Of a DNA stretch of 44,218 nucleotides, positions 25,463 to 33,414 are shown in pieces (position 1 is the first letter of the stretch; every line of letters starts with the position of its first letter). The notes beneath the pieces were generated by a model that ran no database searches, was not told the DNA's origin, and saw only the letters and a list, made by a program, of their open reading frames with translations. Origin of the DNA: Streptomyces phaeochromogenes (GTDB taxonomy: Bacteria; Actinomycetota; Actinomycetes; Streptomycetales; Streptomycetaceae); contig NZ_LIQZ01000267.1 in the NCBI RefSeq assembly GCF_001418655.1, positions 1-44,218 on the forward strand. Direction: 5' to 3'. Made by a program: the position numbers and the translations under genes.

Positions 25463-26059
25463 TCACCTTTCGTCGGACAGGTGCCGGCGGAGGAACTTGG
25501 GCGCCAGCTGCCGGTAGTAGGGCGTGAGGGACGGTTCCAGCAGCCGGCCCAGCAGTTGACCGAACTGCCCGGCCCAGCCGTCATCGGGTTGCCGCCCGCG
25601 CCCGAGCTCGTGCAACAACTCGTCGTAGAGGCCGAAGAGGTGGGTGCGCAGCTCCCGGTAGGCGGCGGTGGTCAGTCCCTCGACGGCCGGGTGCGGGAAG
25701 CGGCCCACGGGCTTCGACCACTGCGCACGCGACCGGTGCGGCGCCTTGAAACGTAGATCCGTGTACTCGACCGGTCGTCCCGTCGCCCAGTCGAGCGTCA
25801 CTGTGGCGAACGGCGGGAACAGGTCGGCACCGCCTGCCGGATCCGGGCGCAGGACGAACAGCGGCAGCCTCATGTAGACCCGGGGCACGCCATCCTGCAG
25901 AACCGGCACGGGCAGCGGCCAGCCGATGCCCGACTCCATGGGGACCAGCTGGTGGAACAGTGGTGAGCGGCGCAGCTCCCGGCTCAACGCCTCGGAGCGG
26001 GGCACATCGTGACTCGAGGCCGTTGTGAGGCGGGCACTGGGATCAGTGGGGTATGTCAT
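25463..26059 (-). CDS. unknown protein of the chaperone-GTPase locus, 198 aa
   Basis: A soluble protein with no signal peptide or membrane helix. Recognisable elements are proline-rich strands in the middle (GWPLPVPVLQDGVPRVYMRL), a PPFATVTLDWATG turn, and a helical C-terminal half (FGLYDELLHELGRG, PYYRQLAPKFLRRHL). I do not know the family. ATG 26059 overlaps the GrpE-like gene by 17 bases, and its stop is 6 bases before the dynamin start, so it is firmly part of the operon and probably an adaptor between the chaperone and the GTPase; that role is inference. Confidence 0.7.
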   Translation of the reverse strand: MTYPTDPSARLTTASSHDVPRSEALSRELRRSPLFHQLVPMESGIGWPLPVPVLQDGVPRVYMRLPLFVLRPDPAGGADLFPPFATVTLDWATGRPVEYTDLRFKAPHRSRAQWSKPVGRFPHPAVEGLTTAAYRELRTHLFGLYDELLHELGRGRQPDDGWAGQFGQLLGRLLEPSLTPYYRQLAPKFLRRHLSDER

Positions 26060-26714
26060 GCGGTGGGCCACCTTCCTCGTTCGGTTCCGAAGCCGGTTCC
26101 GCAGTCGGGTCCGAACCCGGTGCGGGAGGAAGTTCAGGAGCCGTGTTCGGTGCGGTCCGCTGCTCGGGCCGTACGTAGGCGATGACCTCCTGGTGGCGCA
26201 GCAGCGCCCCGCCCCACAGGTAGCCGGGGCGGACCGTCTCCGCGATGGCTCCGTGGTGCCGCCCCGAGGGGTCGTCGCGGGTGGCCACGACGTTGTGCCG
26301 GGCCGGGTCCACCGGGCCGGAGTCGTCGACCGGGGTGACATCGGAGGCCGCCAGTGCGGCCAGCACGGTGCGGCGTACCCAGGCCAGTACGGGGTCGGGA
26401 GTCCCGCGGCCGGGGGAGTCCGGGGAGTCGGGGGCCGTGGGCAGCTCGGCGAGCCGGTCCAGGAGTCCGATGAGGGGTGCAGCGACCGCTGGGGCGGACG
26501 GCCGGGCCGTCGACGGGCGCGTTGGGGCGATGGGTGCCGGGCGCGCCACCTGCTCGGACCTCGTGTGCGGCACGTCGTACGACTCCTCGTACTCGGAGCG
26601 CAGTTCCCGCTCCATGCGGTCACGTTCCTGGATGAGCCAGGACGCGCACCGGGCGGCGAGATCTTCCAGGTCTTCGCGGCTGCCCATGTCCCGTTCGGCG
26701 TTGTCGCGCGTCAT
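26043..26714 (-). CDS. GrpE-like nucleotide exchange factor, 223 aa
   Basis: An N-terminal helix (LEDLAARCASWLIQERDRM, about 14-46) is followed by a Pro/Ala linker and helices around 78-122, then the GrpE beta wing: VTPVDDSGPVDPARHNVVAT, HHGAIAETVRPGYLWGGALL and RHQEVIAYV, matching the family pattern DPxxHEAV-GxIxxVxRPGYxxxxRVLRPAxV. GrpE proteins release ADP from Hsp70 ATPase domains, so the partner should be the Hsp70-like protein encoded three genes downstream. The N-terminal coil is shorter than in housekeeping GrpE. Starts 2 bases after the C39-like gene stop. Confidence 0.8.
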   Translation of the reverse strand: MTRDNAERDMGSREDLEDLAARCASWLIQERDRMERELRSEYEESYDVPHTRSEQVARPAPIAPTRPSTARPSAPAVAAPLIGLLDRLAELPTAPDSPDSPGRGTPDPVLAWVRRTVLAALAASDVTPVDDSGPVDPARHNVVATRDDPSGRHHGAIAETVRPGYLWGGALLRHQEVIAYVRPEQRTAPNTAPELPPAPGSDPTAEPASEPNEEGGPPHDIPH

Positions 26715-26716
26715 GG

Positions 26717-27526
26717 TCACACCGCCTGCGGGGAGCCGGCGGCGACGAGGTAGTTGCCCGAGTCCTGCCAGGCACCCATGAATTCGTCCAGCGGGACCGC
26801 CAGTCCCTGGCCGTCGGGATGGCCGGAGTCGTTGAGCACCACCATCGGGTTGGCGGGGTCGGTGTTGTCGATTCCGGTGACCCACACGGCGTGGTTGGCG
26901 TCCTGTCCCGCCATGCCCGGCATGTCGCCGACGTTGTCGTCGTTCGGGTCGTGTCCCTGAGCCCAGATCTCGTCGGCGTCCAGTCCCACGATGGCGGCGC
27001 CGCCGTCGGCGAGCACCGTTTCGAGTTGCTCAATGGACGCGTCCTCCACCTGCTGGACCGGGACGCCGTGCAGTTCGAGCAGATTGCCCAGGTCGGCGGG
27101 TGCTGTGCCCGACCCGTCGAACCATCCCTGGTCGGCCGCCTCGGAGGTGAGCTGTTCCTCGCTGATGCGCTGGCCCGTCAGGTACTCCAGCACCATGCCC
27201 TGCGCGCCGATCGCGCAGCCGTTCTCGCCGGTGTGCTGCTGCCACACCTCCATGGCCTCGCCCGGACTGCCGACCACGGCGGTGGGATCACTCTGAGCGG
27301 GGTCGAAGTTGGGCAGGTCGGGGACGTCTCCGGCAGGAGGAGCGGTGTCCGGTGTCGCGGCGGGGTCACTGTAAGGATCCGCCGGGTCCGCCAGGCCGGT
27401 CGGATCCGTCGGACCGGCCGGATCCGCCAGGGCCGTCGGGTCCGTGATGTCAACGGGGTCGAACCCTGGGTCGATTGTCGGGTCCGTCCCCGGATCGGCG
27501 CCCGGGTCGTACATGTCCCAGCTCAA
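26717..27526 (-). CDS. C39-like cysteine peptidase, 269 aa
   Basis: The first 80 residues are an Asp/Pro-rich spacer of DP-x repeats. The rest fits the Peptidase_C39-like papain fold: catalytic cysteine C104 in ENGCAIGAQGMVLEYLTG, histidine H212 in DANHAVWVTGID and an Asn/Asp pair at 232-233 (VVLNDSGHPDG). There is no signal peptide or ABC transporter, so it is likely cytoplasmic. TTG 27526 (AGGAG 6 bases upstream) overlaps the dynamin stop as TTGA; ATG 27514 is less well placed. A protease next to Hsp70/GrpE genes suggests regulated cleavage of a partner. Activity is inferred from the triad only. Confidence 0.75.
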   Translation of the reverse strand: MSWDMYDPGADPGTDPTIDPGFDPVDITDPTALADPAGPTDPTGLADPADPYSDPAATPDTAPPAGDVPDLPNFDPAQSDPTAVVGSPGEAMEVWQQHTGENGCAIGAQGMVLEYLTGQRISEEQLTSEAADQGWFDGSGTAPADLGNLLELHGVPVQQVEDASIEQLETVLADGGAAIVGLDADEIWAQGHDPNDDNVGDMPGMAGQDANHAVWVTGIDNTDPANPMVVLNDSGHPDGQGLAVPLDEFMGAWQDSGNYLVAAGSPQAV

Positions 27527-29238
27527 GATGTACTCCTCTCACCGTGGTGTGCGCCCGGTGCGTCCTCGCCGTAGAGGACCACCAGCGCACGTTCGACGAG
27601 GTTCGCCACACGCTCGTAGGAGCGCAGCACCACGCGTGCCGTGGTGAGTGTCGGCCGGTCGAGCAGGGGATCTCCGGCGAGGGCGGCCCAGTGGGCGATA
27701 CGGCCTCGCGCCGTCGTCAGGAGCACGTCCACCCCGGTGCCCGGGTGCAGGCCGAGCCGGGCCGCGCAGCTGGTCCCGTGCTCTCCGGTGACCTCCAGCA
27801 GTTGTGCCTGTTCCTGCTCCGTCAGGGTCAGACGACCGCCGTAGTACGCGCTGAGCGCTGCGAGTTCGGAGGGGCCGGAGTCGGTGACGCGCATGGTCTC
27901 CAACACCTGCGCCACGCGGTCCGCCACGGCGGGCGGTCGCTGCCGGGCCCGCTGGGCGCCGGCCCGGAGCCGGCCGACCTCTTCGGCGATCTCGCGCTGT
28001 CCGTGGTCGAGCTTGATCAGGGAGGACCGATTGCCGAAGTGACACAGGACCAGCTCCCGCAGTTCGGTGACTCCGCTGCGCTCCAGGAGGTGTTGCCGCA
28101 CCGCGTCCTCGGACAGGCCGTCCCGCAGCAATCCGCAGGCCAGGAAGACCCCCCACGCGCCCAGTCGGTCCACCAGCGCGGCGCGCACCTCGGCCGGAAC
28201 AGGCAGCTCGGGGTAGTCCCTCACGCAGAACATCTGGACGTCCTCCATCCGGTCCGCCAGCAGCCGCGGTGGCACCTTTGCCAGCTCCGCGAGCGGCCCG
28301 AATTCGTCGGACGGCATGCACTGTGCCCCCGTTCCCAGCAGCCCCGAGACCGGGACGACCGTGCGGAACACCCTTCGTACGGCGGGCCGTTGGAGGTAGG
28401 AGTCGGCCATCCGCCGGGCCGTCGCCATCGGGTCGTGGTCGAGGGGGTCAGCCGGCATCCCGTCGGGGCCCGTCTCGCCCATGGGCGGCCAGTACTGGTC
28501 GCTCCGGGAGAGCACGCCGAACGCCTTCAACGGGCTGACCACCTCCCCGTAGGCCCCCGCGAAGGACTCCACCGCCTGCTGGTCGGCCCGGCCCAGCCCC
28601 CGGCTGAACACGAAGACGACGGCGTCGGCCCGGTCCATCTCGGCGGCGCTCGCGGCGTGCACCGAACGCGCGTCCTGGCCCAGCTCCTTGAGCACGCGAG
28701 CGGTCTCGTCCCGCTCCACGGGGTCGTCGATGCCGAGGAAGGAAAGCGTGTTCTGCGAGTCGGTCCCATGCACGCTGGCCAGACCGGGTGTGTCGATCAA
28801 CCGGAAGCGGCGCAGCAGCGGACTGGGACGACCGACCTCCACCTTCCGCACGGAGCGCAGCAGCCTCAGCCCGTCGGCGGAGCGCGCGGTCAGTCGGGAG
28901 AGCGATCCCTGGGGCCACTTCTCGGCGGGTCTGCCGTCCTTGAAATGGACGATGAGACCAGGGCGATCGCAGTGGTGGAACTCGCAGACGTTGAAGGTCA
29001 GCTCCAGCTGCCCCGTGTCGGAGACCTCCTCACCGAGGAGCGCGTTGACCAGCGTGGACTTGCCGCACTTGAGCCGACCCGCGACGGCGACCCGCATCGG
29101 CTGCGCCATCCGGGCCCGCGCGTTGCGCACCACGGTCCGCAACTCGGCCGCGGCCGGGTCGTCCTGGTCGATCGCGTGACCAATCCGAGCGAACACCTCG
29201 TCGTGCGGTGCCGCCACAGGGTCCGGCAGACTCGCCAT
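27523..29238 (-). CDS. dynamin-like GTPase, 571 aa
   Basis: P-loop GRLKCGKS lies at residues 54-61, followed by the switch threonine in ELTFNVCEF, the G3 motif LIDTPGLAS, and a G4-like site LSRSDQYW where the usual (N/T)KxD is SRSD. The helical part has no clear membrane-spanning hairpin. Thus it differs from the larger GTPase at 23144, which keeps TKTD and has a membrane paddle; pairing of one membrane-bound and one soluble dynamin is known for bacterial dynamin pairs. ATG 29238 begins the leftward operon; the divergent CHAT gene starts 416 bases away. Confidence 0.85.
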   Translation of the reverse strand: MASLPDPVAAPHDEVFARIGHAIDQDDPAAAELRTVVRNARARMAQPMRVAVAGRLKCGKSTLVNALLGEEVSDTGQLELTFNVCEFHHCDRPGLIVHFKDGRPAEKWPQGSLSRLTARSADGLRLLRSVRKVEVGRPSPLLRRFRLIDTPGLASVHGTDSQNTLSFLGIDDPVERDETARVLKELGQDARSVHAASAAEMDRADAVVFVFSRGLGRADQQAVESFAGAYGEVVSPLKAFGVLSRSDQYWPPMGETGPDGMPADPLDHDPMATARRMADSYLQRPAVRRVFRTVVPVSGLLGTGAQCMPSDEFGPLAELAKVPPRLLADRMEDVQMFCVRDYPELPVPAEVRAALVDRLGAWGVFLACGLLRDGLSEDAVRQHLLERSGVTELRELVLCHFGNRSSLIKLDHGQREIAEEVGRLRAGAQRARQRPPAVADRVAQVLETMRVTDSGPSELAALSAYYGGRLTLTEQEQAQLLEVTGEHGTSCAARLGLHPGTGVDVLLTTARGRIAHWAALAGDPLLDRPTLTTARVVLRSYERVANLVERALVVLYGEDAPGAHHGERSTS

Positions 29239-29654
29239 GCCGTCACCCCGCCTCCGGAACCGGGACGCGAGACCACCCGGCGGCACCTTCGGCCCTCGAA
29301 GGAGCTCGGCTCGGTGAGCGAGGCGAGCGGTCCGTCGTGACGAGCTGTGCGGCGGTGCGCCGGCCTGAATTCGGGCGTGCCTGTGCCATGAGAATCCCCC
29401 GATGATCCCCCGATGTCGCCCCGGGGGAGGTTGCCCGGCCCCGGCGCCAACCCGTTCAGAGTGGCAGTCGGGCGGACCCTCGGGGAGGGGTTGGCGACAA
29501 CTGCCCGCAATACGGGGCGCGCAGTCCAGGGAGCGGGGCGCGCGATACCGAGACGTGCGCCCGGCGGTACCTCGTGACGGTTCCCTCCCCGCCTCCCACG
29601 GCCGTACGGTGGTCGCCCCGGGGAGCCGGGGCGACACGGCGGGGGACGTGAACG
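29239..29654. promoter_or_regulatory. divergent promoter region between the dynamin operon and the CHAT operon
   Basis: No credible gene lies here. It contains a tandem pair of ATCCCCCGATG units at 29394-29415, exactly 11 bp apart, near the middle. A single regulator could control both operons from this place. I cannot assign -35/-10 boxes with confidence. Confidence 0.55.
29394..29415. repeat. tandem 11-bp repeat ATCCCCCGATG x2
   Basis: Two perfect copies, one helical turn apart, in the divergent promoter region. This is a pattern typical of direct-repeat regulator sites. Confidence 0.7.
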
Positions 29655-32333
29655 GTGGAACTCCAGAGCCTGGCCGCGCGCTGCGGCGAACTGTCGATCG
29701 CGTACTGGCAGGCGGCCGACGCCGGACTGCCGACCCGACAGCTCTTCGAGCAACTGACGGCCCAGGGCAGACAGACACTCGCGGCCCTCCGACAGCACGG
29801 CAACCCGTCATCGGTCACCGTGGGCGAGTCCGGCATCGCGGGCATGCTGCTGGACGCCTACGGCCGCGAACCGACCACGTGCCAGGAAGGTTCCCGAACC
29901 CACCGTCGGATGAGGGAACACTGGTCGGCAGCCGAGGAGTTCACCCCCCTGGTGGGACCGGAAAGGTTGCGCCACTACCTGGCGGGCCGGGCCCAGTACG
30001 AGCTGGGGGAAGGCCGGGCCAGTGAGGCGCTGGCCCTCGTGGACCGGGCCGATCCCCCACGGCACGACGACGCGTCCCCGGCCACCGCCCCGGCCACTCC
30101 GCACGGAGACCTGCGGGCTCTGCGGGCGGAGGCCCTCCACCAGCTCTACGACTCCCGCACCGCCCTGGAGGTGCTCGCCCCGCTGGAGGCCGGACTCCGC
30201 ACCCTGCTCCCGGACGGACCGATCCCCGACTCCGCTTCCGAGGCACAACGCCGTATCGAGGCGGAGTTCGCCCGGGGAGGTGACCCGGCGGACGTCGCCC
30301 GTCTGCTGGAGGCGTCCACCGTGTACCACCGCGTACTGGACACCAAGGCGGGCGCCCTACGGGACACGGGCCGTCCCGAGGAGGCGGAACGGGCGTATGT
30401 GATGCTCATGCCGCAGTACACGGCGTCCGGACTCGAAGCGGTGGGACACCTCCAGCTGGCCCGGTGCGCGCTGGACCGTGCAGCGGTGGAAGAGGCATCC
30501 CGGCGGCTGGACCGGGTGGCCCCGTTGTTCGAGAGCGCCTACGAAAGGGACATGGCCTCGGTGCGGGCACATCTGCGGCGGGTCCGCGGAGCCACGTATT
30601 GCGCCATGCGCGCCGAAACTGCCCGGATGTCTCGTCGGCACAAGGAAGCACTCGACTGGTGCGACCGGGGCACCGAGTTCCTGACCGCGCGCCCCGACGC
30701 CTCCGCCGCCGCGACCCTGCACACCGAACAAGCCAGAAGTCACCAGGCCCTCGGCGATCACGCAGGGGCGGCACGCTACTACCGCCTGACGGTGACCGAC
30801 CTGGACCGGGTGCTGCGGGTCTCCCTGGGCCACCGCTTCGACACGCTCCATCTGCACTTTCGCAGACCGCTGTTCGAGGAGATGCTGGGATTCGCGGAGC
30901 AGAGCGGCGACGCGGGGCTGGCCGCCGTTGTCACGGACCTGCTCAAAGCACGTGCCTTCTCCGCACGGCTGTCCCTGAACCGGTCGGGCGCGCCGAACGG
31001 TCAGGAGGCACGGGCCGTCCAGGACCGCACCGCCTTCGCCGACCTGACCGGGGACATCGCACAGGCCGAGCGCCAGGGCCGGTCGGAGGACGCCGGCCAC
31101 TTGCGCGGGAAACGGGCCGAACTGCTCATCAGGATCCGTGCCGTCGACCCACGCTGGCACCTCATCAGGGACGACCCGCCCTTCGACCCCGACCGTCTCA
31201 CCCACTTCCTGGCGCAGTATCCGACCGGCGCCCCGGGCAGCAGGCCGGGACGCTGTGTGGCCCTGAGTCTGTACGAACGCCCCGAGGGACTCCTCACCCT
31301 CCTGGCCACTCCCGACGGGAGGCTGCGTTCGGAGACCTGCCGACCGACCGAGGCCACTCGCCGCGCTCTCGACGCGTACCACCGGGAGATCGACTCGGGG
31401 CATCCACCGGATCCCGCCCGTCTGGACTTCTGGGGCCGGCACGGTGTCGGCCTCGCCGATCTTGTCCCCGCCGCCGTCGCCGACGAGATCGCGGACAGCG
31501 GCACCTGCCTGCTGTCGCCGCACGGCCGCCTGCACGCCCTGCCCTGGACGGTGGTGCGCCACCGGGGCCGCCACCTGGTACGGGACACGGCGCTCGGCGT
31601 CGTCCCCAACCTGTCGTGCGTGCCGCTGCTGGACCATCGCCCTGACGGCCCGATCGAAGCCACCCTGGTGGGTGTCACCGAACTGGCCGACGGCAGCGCG
31701 CTGTTCCCTCAAGTGGGCCGTGCCGTCCGCATCCTGTCCAAGGCCCTCGGCCCGGACAGCCTGCTGGGAGAACCGGTCACCGGCCCCGCTGCCACTGTCG
31801 CGGCTCTGCGCGGCCTGCTGGAATCGGGACCGCCGCGTCCCGGACGGACGGCCGTGCTGCAGGTCGCCACACATGGTGTACGCAGCCCCGGGACCCCCTT
31901 CGAGACCGGTGTGCAGTTGGCCGACGGTGACCTGGAGACCGGCGAGGTCCTCATGGGACGCATGCGCCACGAGGAGGTCGTCCTGACCGCGTGCAGCACC
32001 AGCTTCCGCACCCGAGCCGATCACAGCGGCGGACACGGAGCGCTCGCCGGCCCCGCACCACGGGAGCCCGAACCACTCGAACTCGCCGGAGACGTGGCCA
32101 ACTCCCTGGTCCACGCCTTCCACGAGGCGGGAGCCGCCTTCGTCCTGGCCAGCCCGGTCCCGGTGTGGCCGAGACTCGCGATCCACCACTCCTTCCAGTG
32201 GTTCGCCCACCGAGCGGCGGGCTGCGCCCCGCTGGAAGCGGCCCGAAGAGCCGCGGTGGCGCTGCTCGACAACGACGACTCACCGCGGCAGACGGGCAAC
32301 TGGGCCGGAATCACCGCCTACGGAGCACGGTGA
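29655..32333 (+). CDS. TPR-CHAT caspase-like protease, 892 aa
   Basis: The N-terminal two thirds are helical with TPR-like repeats (for example ALDWCDRGTEFLTARPDASA, HTEQARSHQALGDHAGAARY), about residues 100-420. The last 350 residues are a CHAT domain with the catalytic histidine H740 in VLQVATHGVRSPG and cysteine C780 in EEVVLTACSTSF. CHAT proteases are caspase relatives; in the CRISPR-associated Craspase the TPR-CHAT protein cuts a specific partner on activation. GTG 29655 follows a GGGGGA site by 9 bases. First gene of a rightward operon, divergent from the dynamin/Hsp70 genes. The dyad is intact, so it is probably an active protease kept silent until triggered. Confidence 0.88.
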   Translation: MELQSLAARCGELSIAYWQAADAGLPTRQLFEQLTAQGRQTLAALRQHGNPSSVTVGESGIAGMLLDAYGREPTTCQEGSRTHRRMREHWSAAEEFTPLVGPERLRHYLAGRAQYELGEGRASEALALVDRADPPRHDDASPATAPATPHGDLRALRAEALHQLYDSRTALEVLAPLEAGLRTLLPDGPIPDSASEAQRRIEAEFARGGDPADVARLLEASTVYHRVLDTKAGALRDTGRPEEAERAYVMLMPQYTASGLEAVGHLQLARCALDRAAVEEASRRLDRVAPLFESAYERDMASVRAHLRRVRGATYCAMRAETARMSRRHKEALDWCDRGTEFLTARPDASAAATLHTEQARSHQALGDHAGAARYYRLTVTDLDRVLRVSLGHRFDTLHLHFRRPLFEEMLGFAEQSGDAGLAAVVTDLLKARAFSARLSLNRSGAPNGQEARAVQDRTAFADLTGDIAQAERQGRSEDAGHLRGKRAELLIRIRAVDPRWHLIRDDPPFDPDRLTHFLAQYPTGAPGSRPGRCVALSLYERPEGLLTLLATPDGRLRSETCRPTEATRRALDAYHREIDSGHPPDPARLDFWGRHGVGLADLVPAAVADEIADSGTCLLSPHGRLHALPWTVVRHRGRHLVRDTALGVVPNLSCVPLLDHRPDGPIEATLVGVTELADGSALFPQVGRAVRILSKALGPDSLLGEPVTGPAATVAALRGLLESGPPRPGRTAVLQVATHGVRSPGTPFETGVQLADGDLETGEVLMGRMRHEEVVLTACSTSFRTRADHSGGHGALAGPAPREPEPLELAGDVANSLVHAFHEAGAAFVLASPVPVWPRLAIHHSFQWFAHRAAGCAPLEAARRAAVALLDNDDSPRQTGNWAGITAYGAR

Positions 32334-32433
32334 CGCGAGGAGCGACCCACGGGAGACACCCGATGACGGACGAGCCGCAGGAAGTGAGCTCGCTCCTCGG
32401 ACGAGAGACTTGTCGGACGTCGGAAGGACGACG

Positions 32434-32679
32434 ATGAAGGACGAACCACAGCAGCCGCCTCAACAGGAAGCCGCAGCACACCCACAGTCGGAGCCAGAGC
32501 TTGTCTCGGCAGGGTTGCCCTTCCTGCCGGAAGAGCTGGCGCAGGCACTGTGCGACGAGTTGGACGAGGACTCTCATTCGGACCCGGACAATCCGATGGG
32601 AAGCGCCAAGAGCCCCTGGACCCCCGAGGACCGCTCACCGATCCGGCCGAGGCCGCCCACACCCCCGCCGGCCGGGTGA
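32434..32679 (+). CDS. small acidic proline-rich protein, 81 aa
   Basis: ATG 32434 lies after GGAAGGACG. The protein begins MKDEPQQPPQQEAAAHPQ, has a short amphipathic stretch LPFLPEELAQALCDELDED and ends in a Pro/Arg tail (RPRPPTPPPAG). It has no fold I recognise and is probably mostly disordered. It lies 100 bases after the CHAT gene and 7 bases before the DUF6338 gene. Its position makes it a possible CHAT substrate, inhibitor or adaptor, but that is only inference. Confidence 0.55.
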   Translation: MKDEPQQPPQQEAAAHPQSEPELVSAGLPFLPEELAQALCDELDEDSHSDPDNPMGSAKSPWTPEDRSPIRPRPPTPPPAG

Positions 32680-32686
32680 ACCAGGC

Positions 32687-33334
32687 ATGCCGTCGAACCT
32701 CGCCGGACTCGCCGCTCTCTTGTTCGCGGCCGTCCCCGGCTACCTCTACCTCGTCCGCTACGAGCGGCACGGCCTGCGCGAACGGCCCGGCGCCGCCCGG
32801 GAGATCGCCGAACTCTTCGCCGTCGGCACGTTCGTGACGCTCGGCACGGCGGCGGGTGTCCTCGTCCTCGCCGAGTACGTGCCGGGCCTCGCCACGCTCG
32901 ACGAGGCCGCCTCCGGTGAGACCTACGCTCGTGCGCACCCGTGGGAGCCGGTGCGATCCGGCATTCTGACCCTCGTCCTCAGCGCGCTGGTCTGCGTCGC
33001 GCTGGGAGAGCTGCGTGGGCGACGAAGCGGGGGCAGCAACTGGTCCAACACCCCGGGCACAGTGTGGTCCGAGCTCCTGAAGTCACCGCGTGGGGAGGCC
33101 GACCCCGAGGTCGAGGTCCTGATGGACGACGGCACACGGGTCAACGGCTGCTGTCACATGGTCTCCCACGAGAAGGACACCTACTACCGCGACGTCGCCC
33201 TCCACCACCCCATCTCGATCCACCCGGCCGACGAGGGCCAACCCGAGCCGTGCGAAGCGGACTACATCATCATCCCCGGCGGCCACATCCGGCTGATCCA
33301 GATCACCACGGCACGCACCCAGGGCAGGAGTTAG
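32687..33334 (+). CDS. DUF6338-like membrane protein, 215 aa
   Basis: Three hydrophobic segments lie at about 4-22 (LAGLAALLFAAVPGYLYLV), 45-65 (VGTFVTLGTAAGVLVLAEYV) and 88-106 (SGILTLVLSALVCVALGEL), followed by a soluble domain of about 100 residues with a VEVLMDDGTRVNGCCHMVSH strand pair. The pattern agrees with DUF6338, an uncharacterised bacterial membrane family. ATG 32687 comes 7 bases after the preceding stop. As third gene of the CHAT operon it could anchor the protease or be the protein it acts on. Confidence 0.7.
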   Translation: MPSNLAGLAALLFAAVPGYLYLVRYERHGLRERPGAAREIAELFAVGTFVTLGTAAGVLVLAEYVPGLATLDEAASGETYARAHPWEPVRSGILTLVLSALVCVALGELRGRRSGGSNWSNTPGTVWSELLKSPRGEADPEVEVLMDDGTRVNGCCHMVSHEKDTYYRDVALHHPISIHPADEGQPEPCEADYIIIPGGHIRLIQITTARTQGRS

Positions 33335-33414
33335 TGCCGAGTTCCTCGGTGTCGAGGATTTCGCCCGCGGGCCTGGTCGATCAGGAGGGCGCAGTTGATC
33401 TGCTGATGGTTGGT

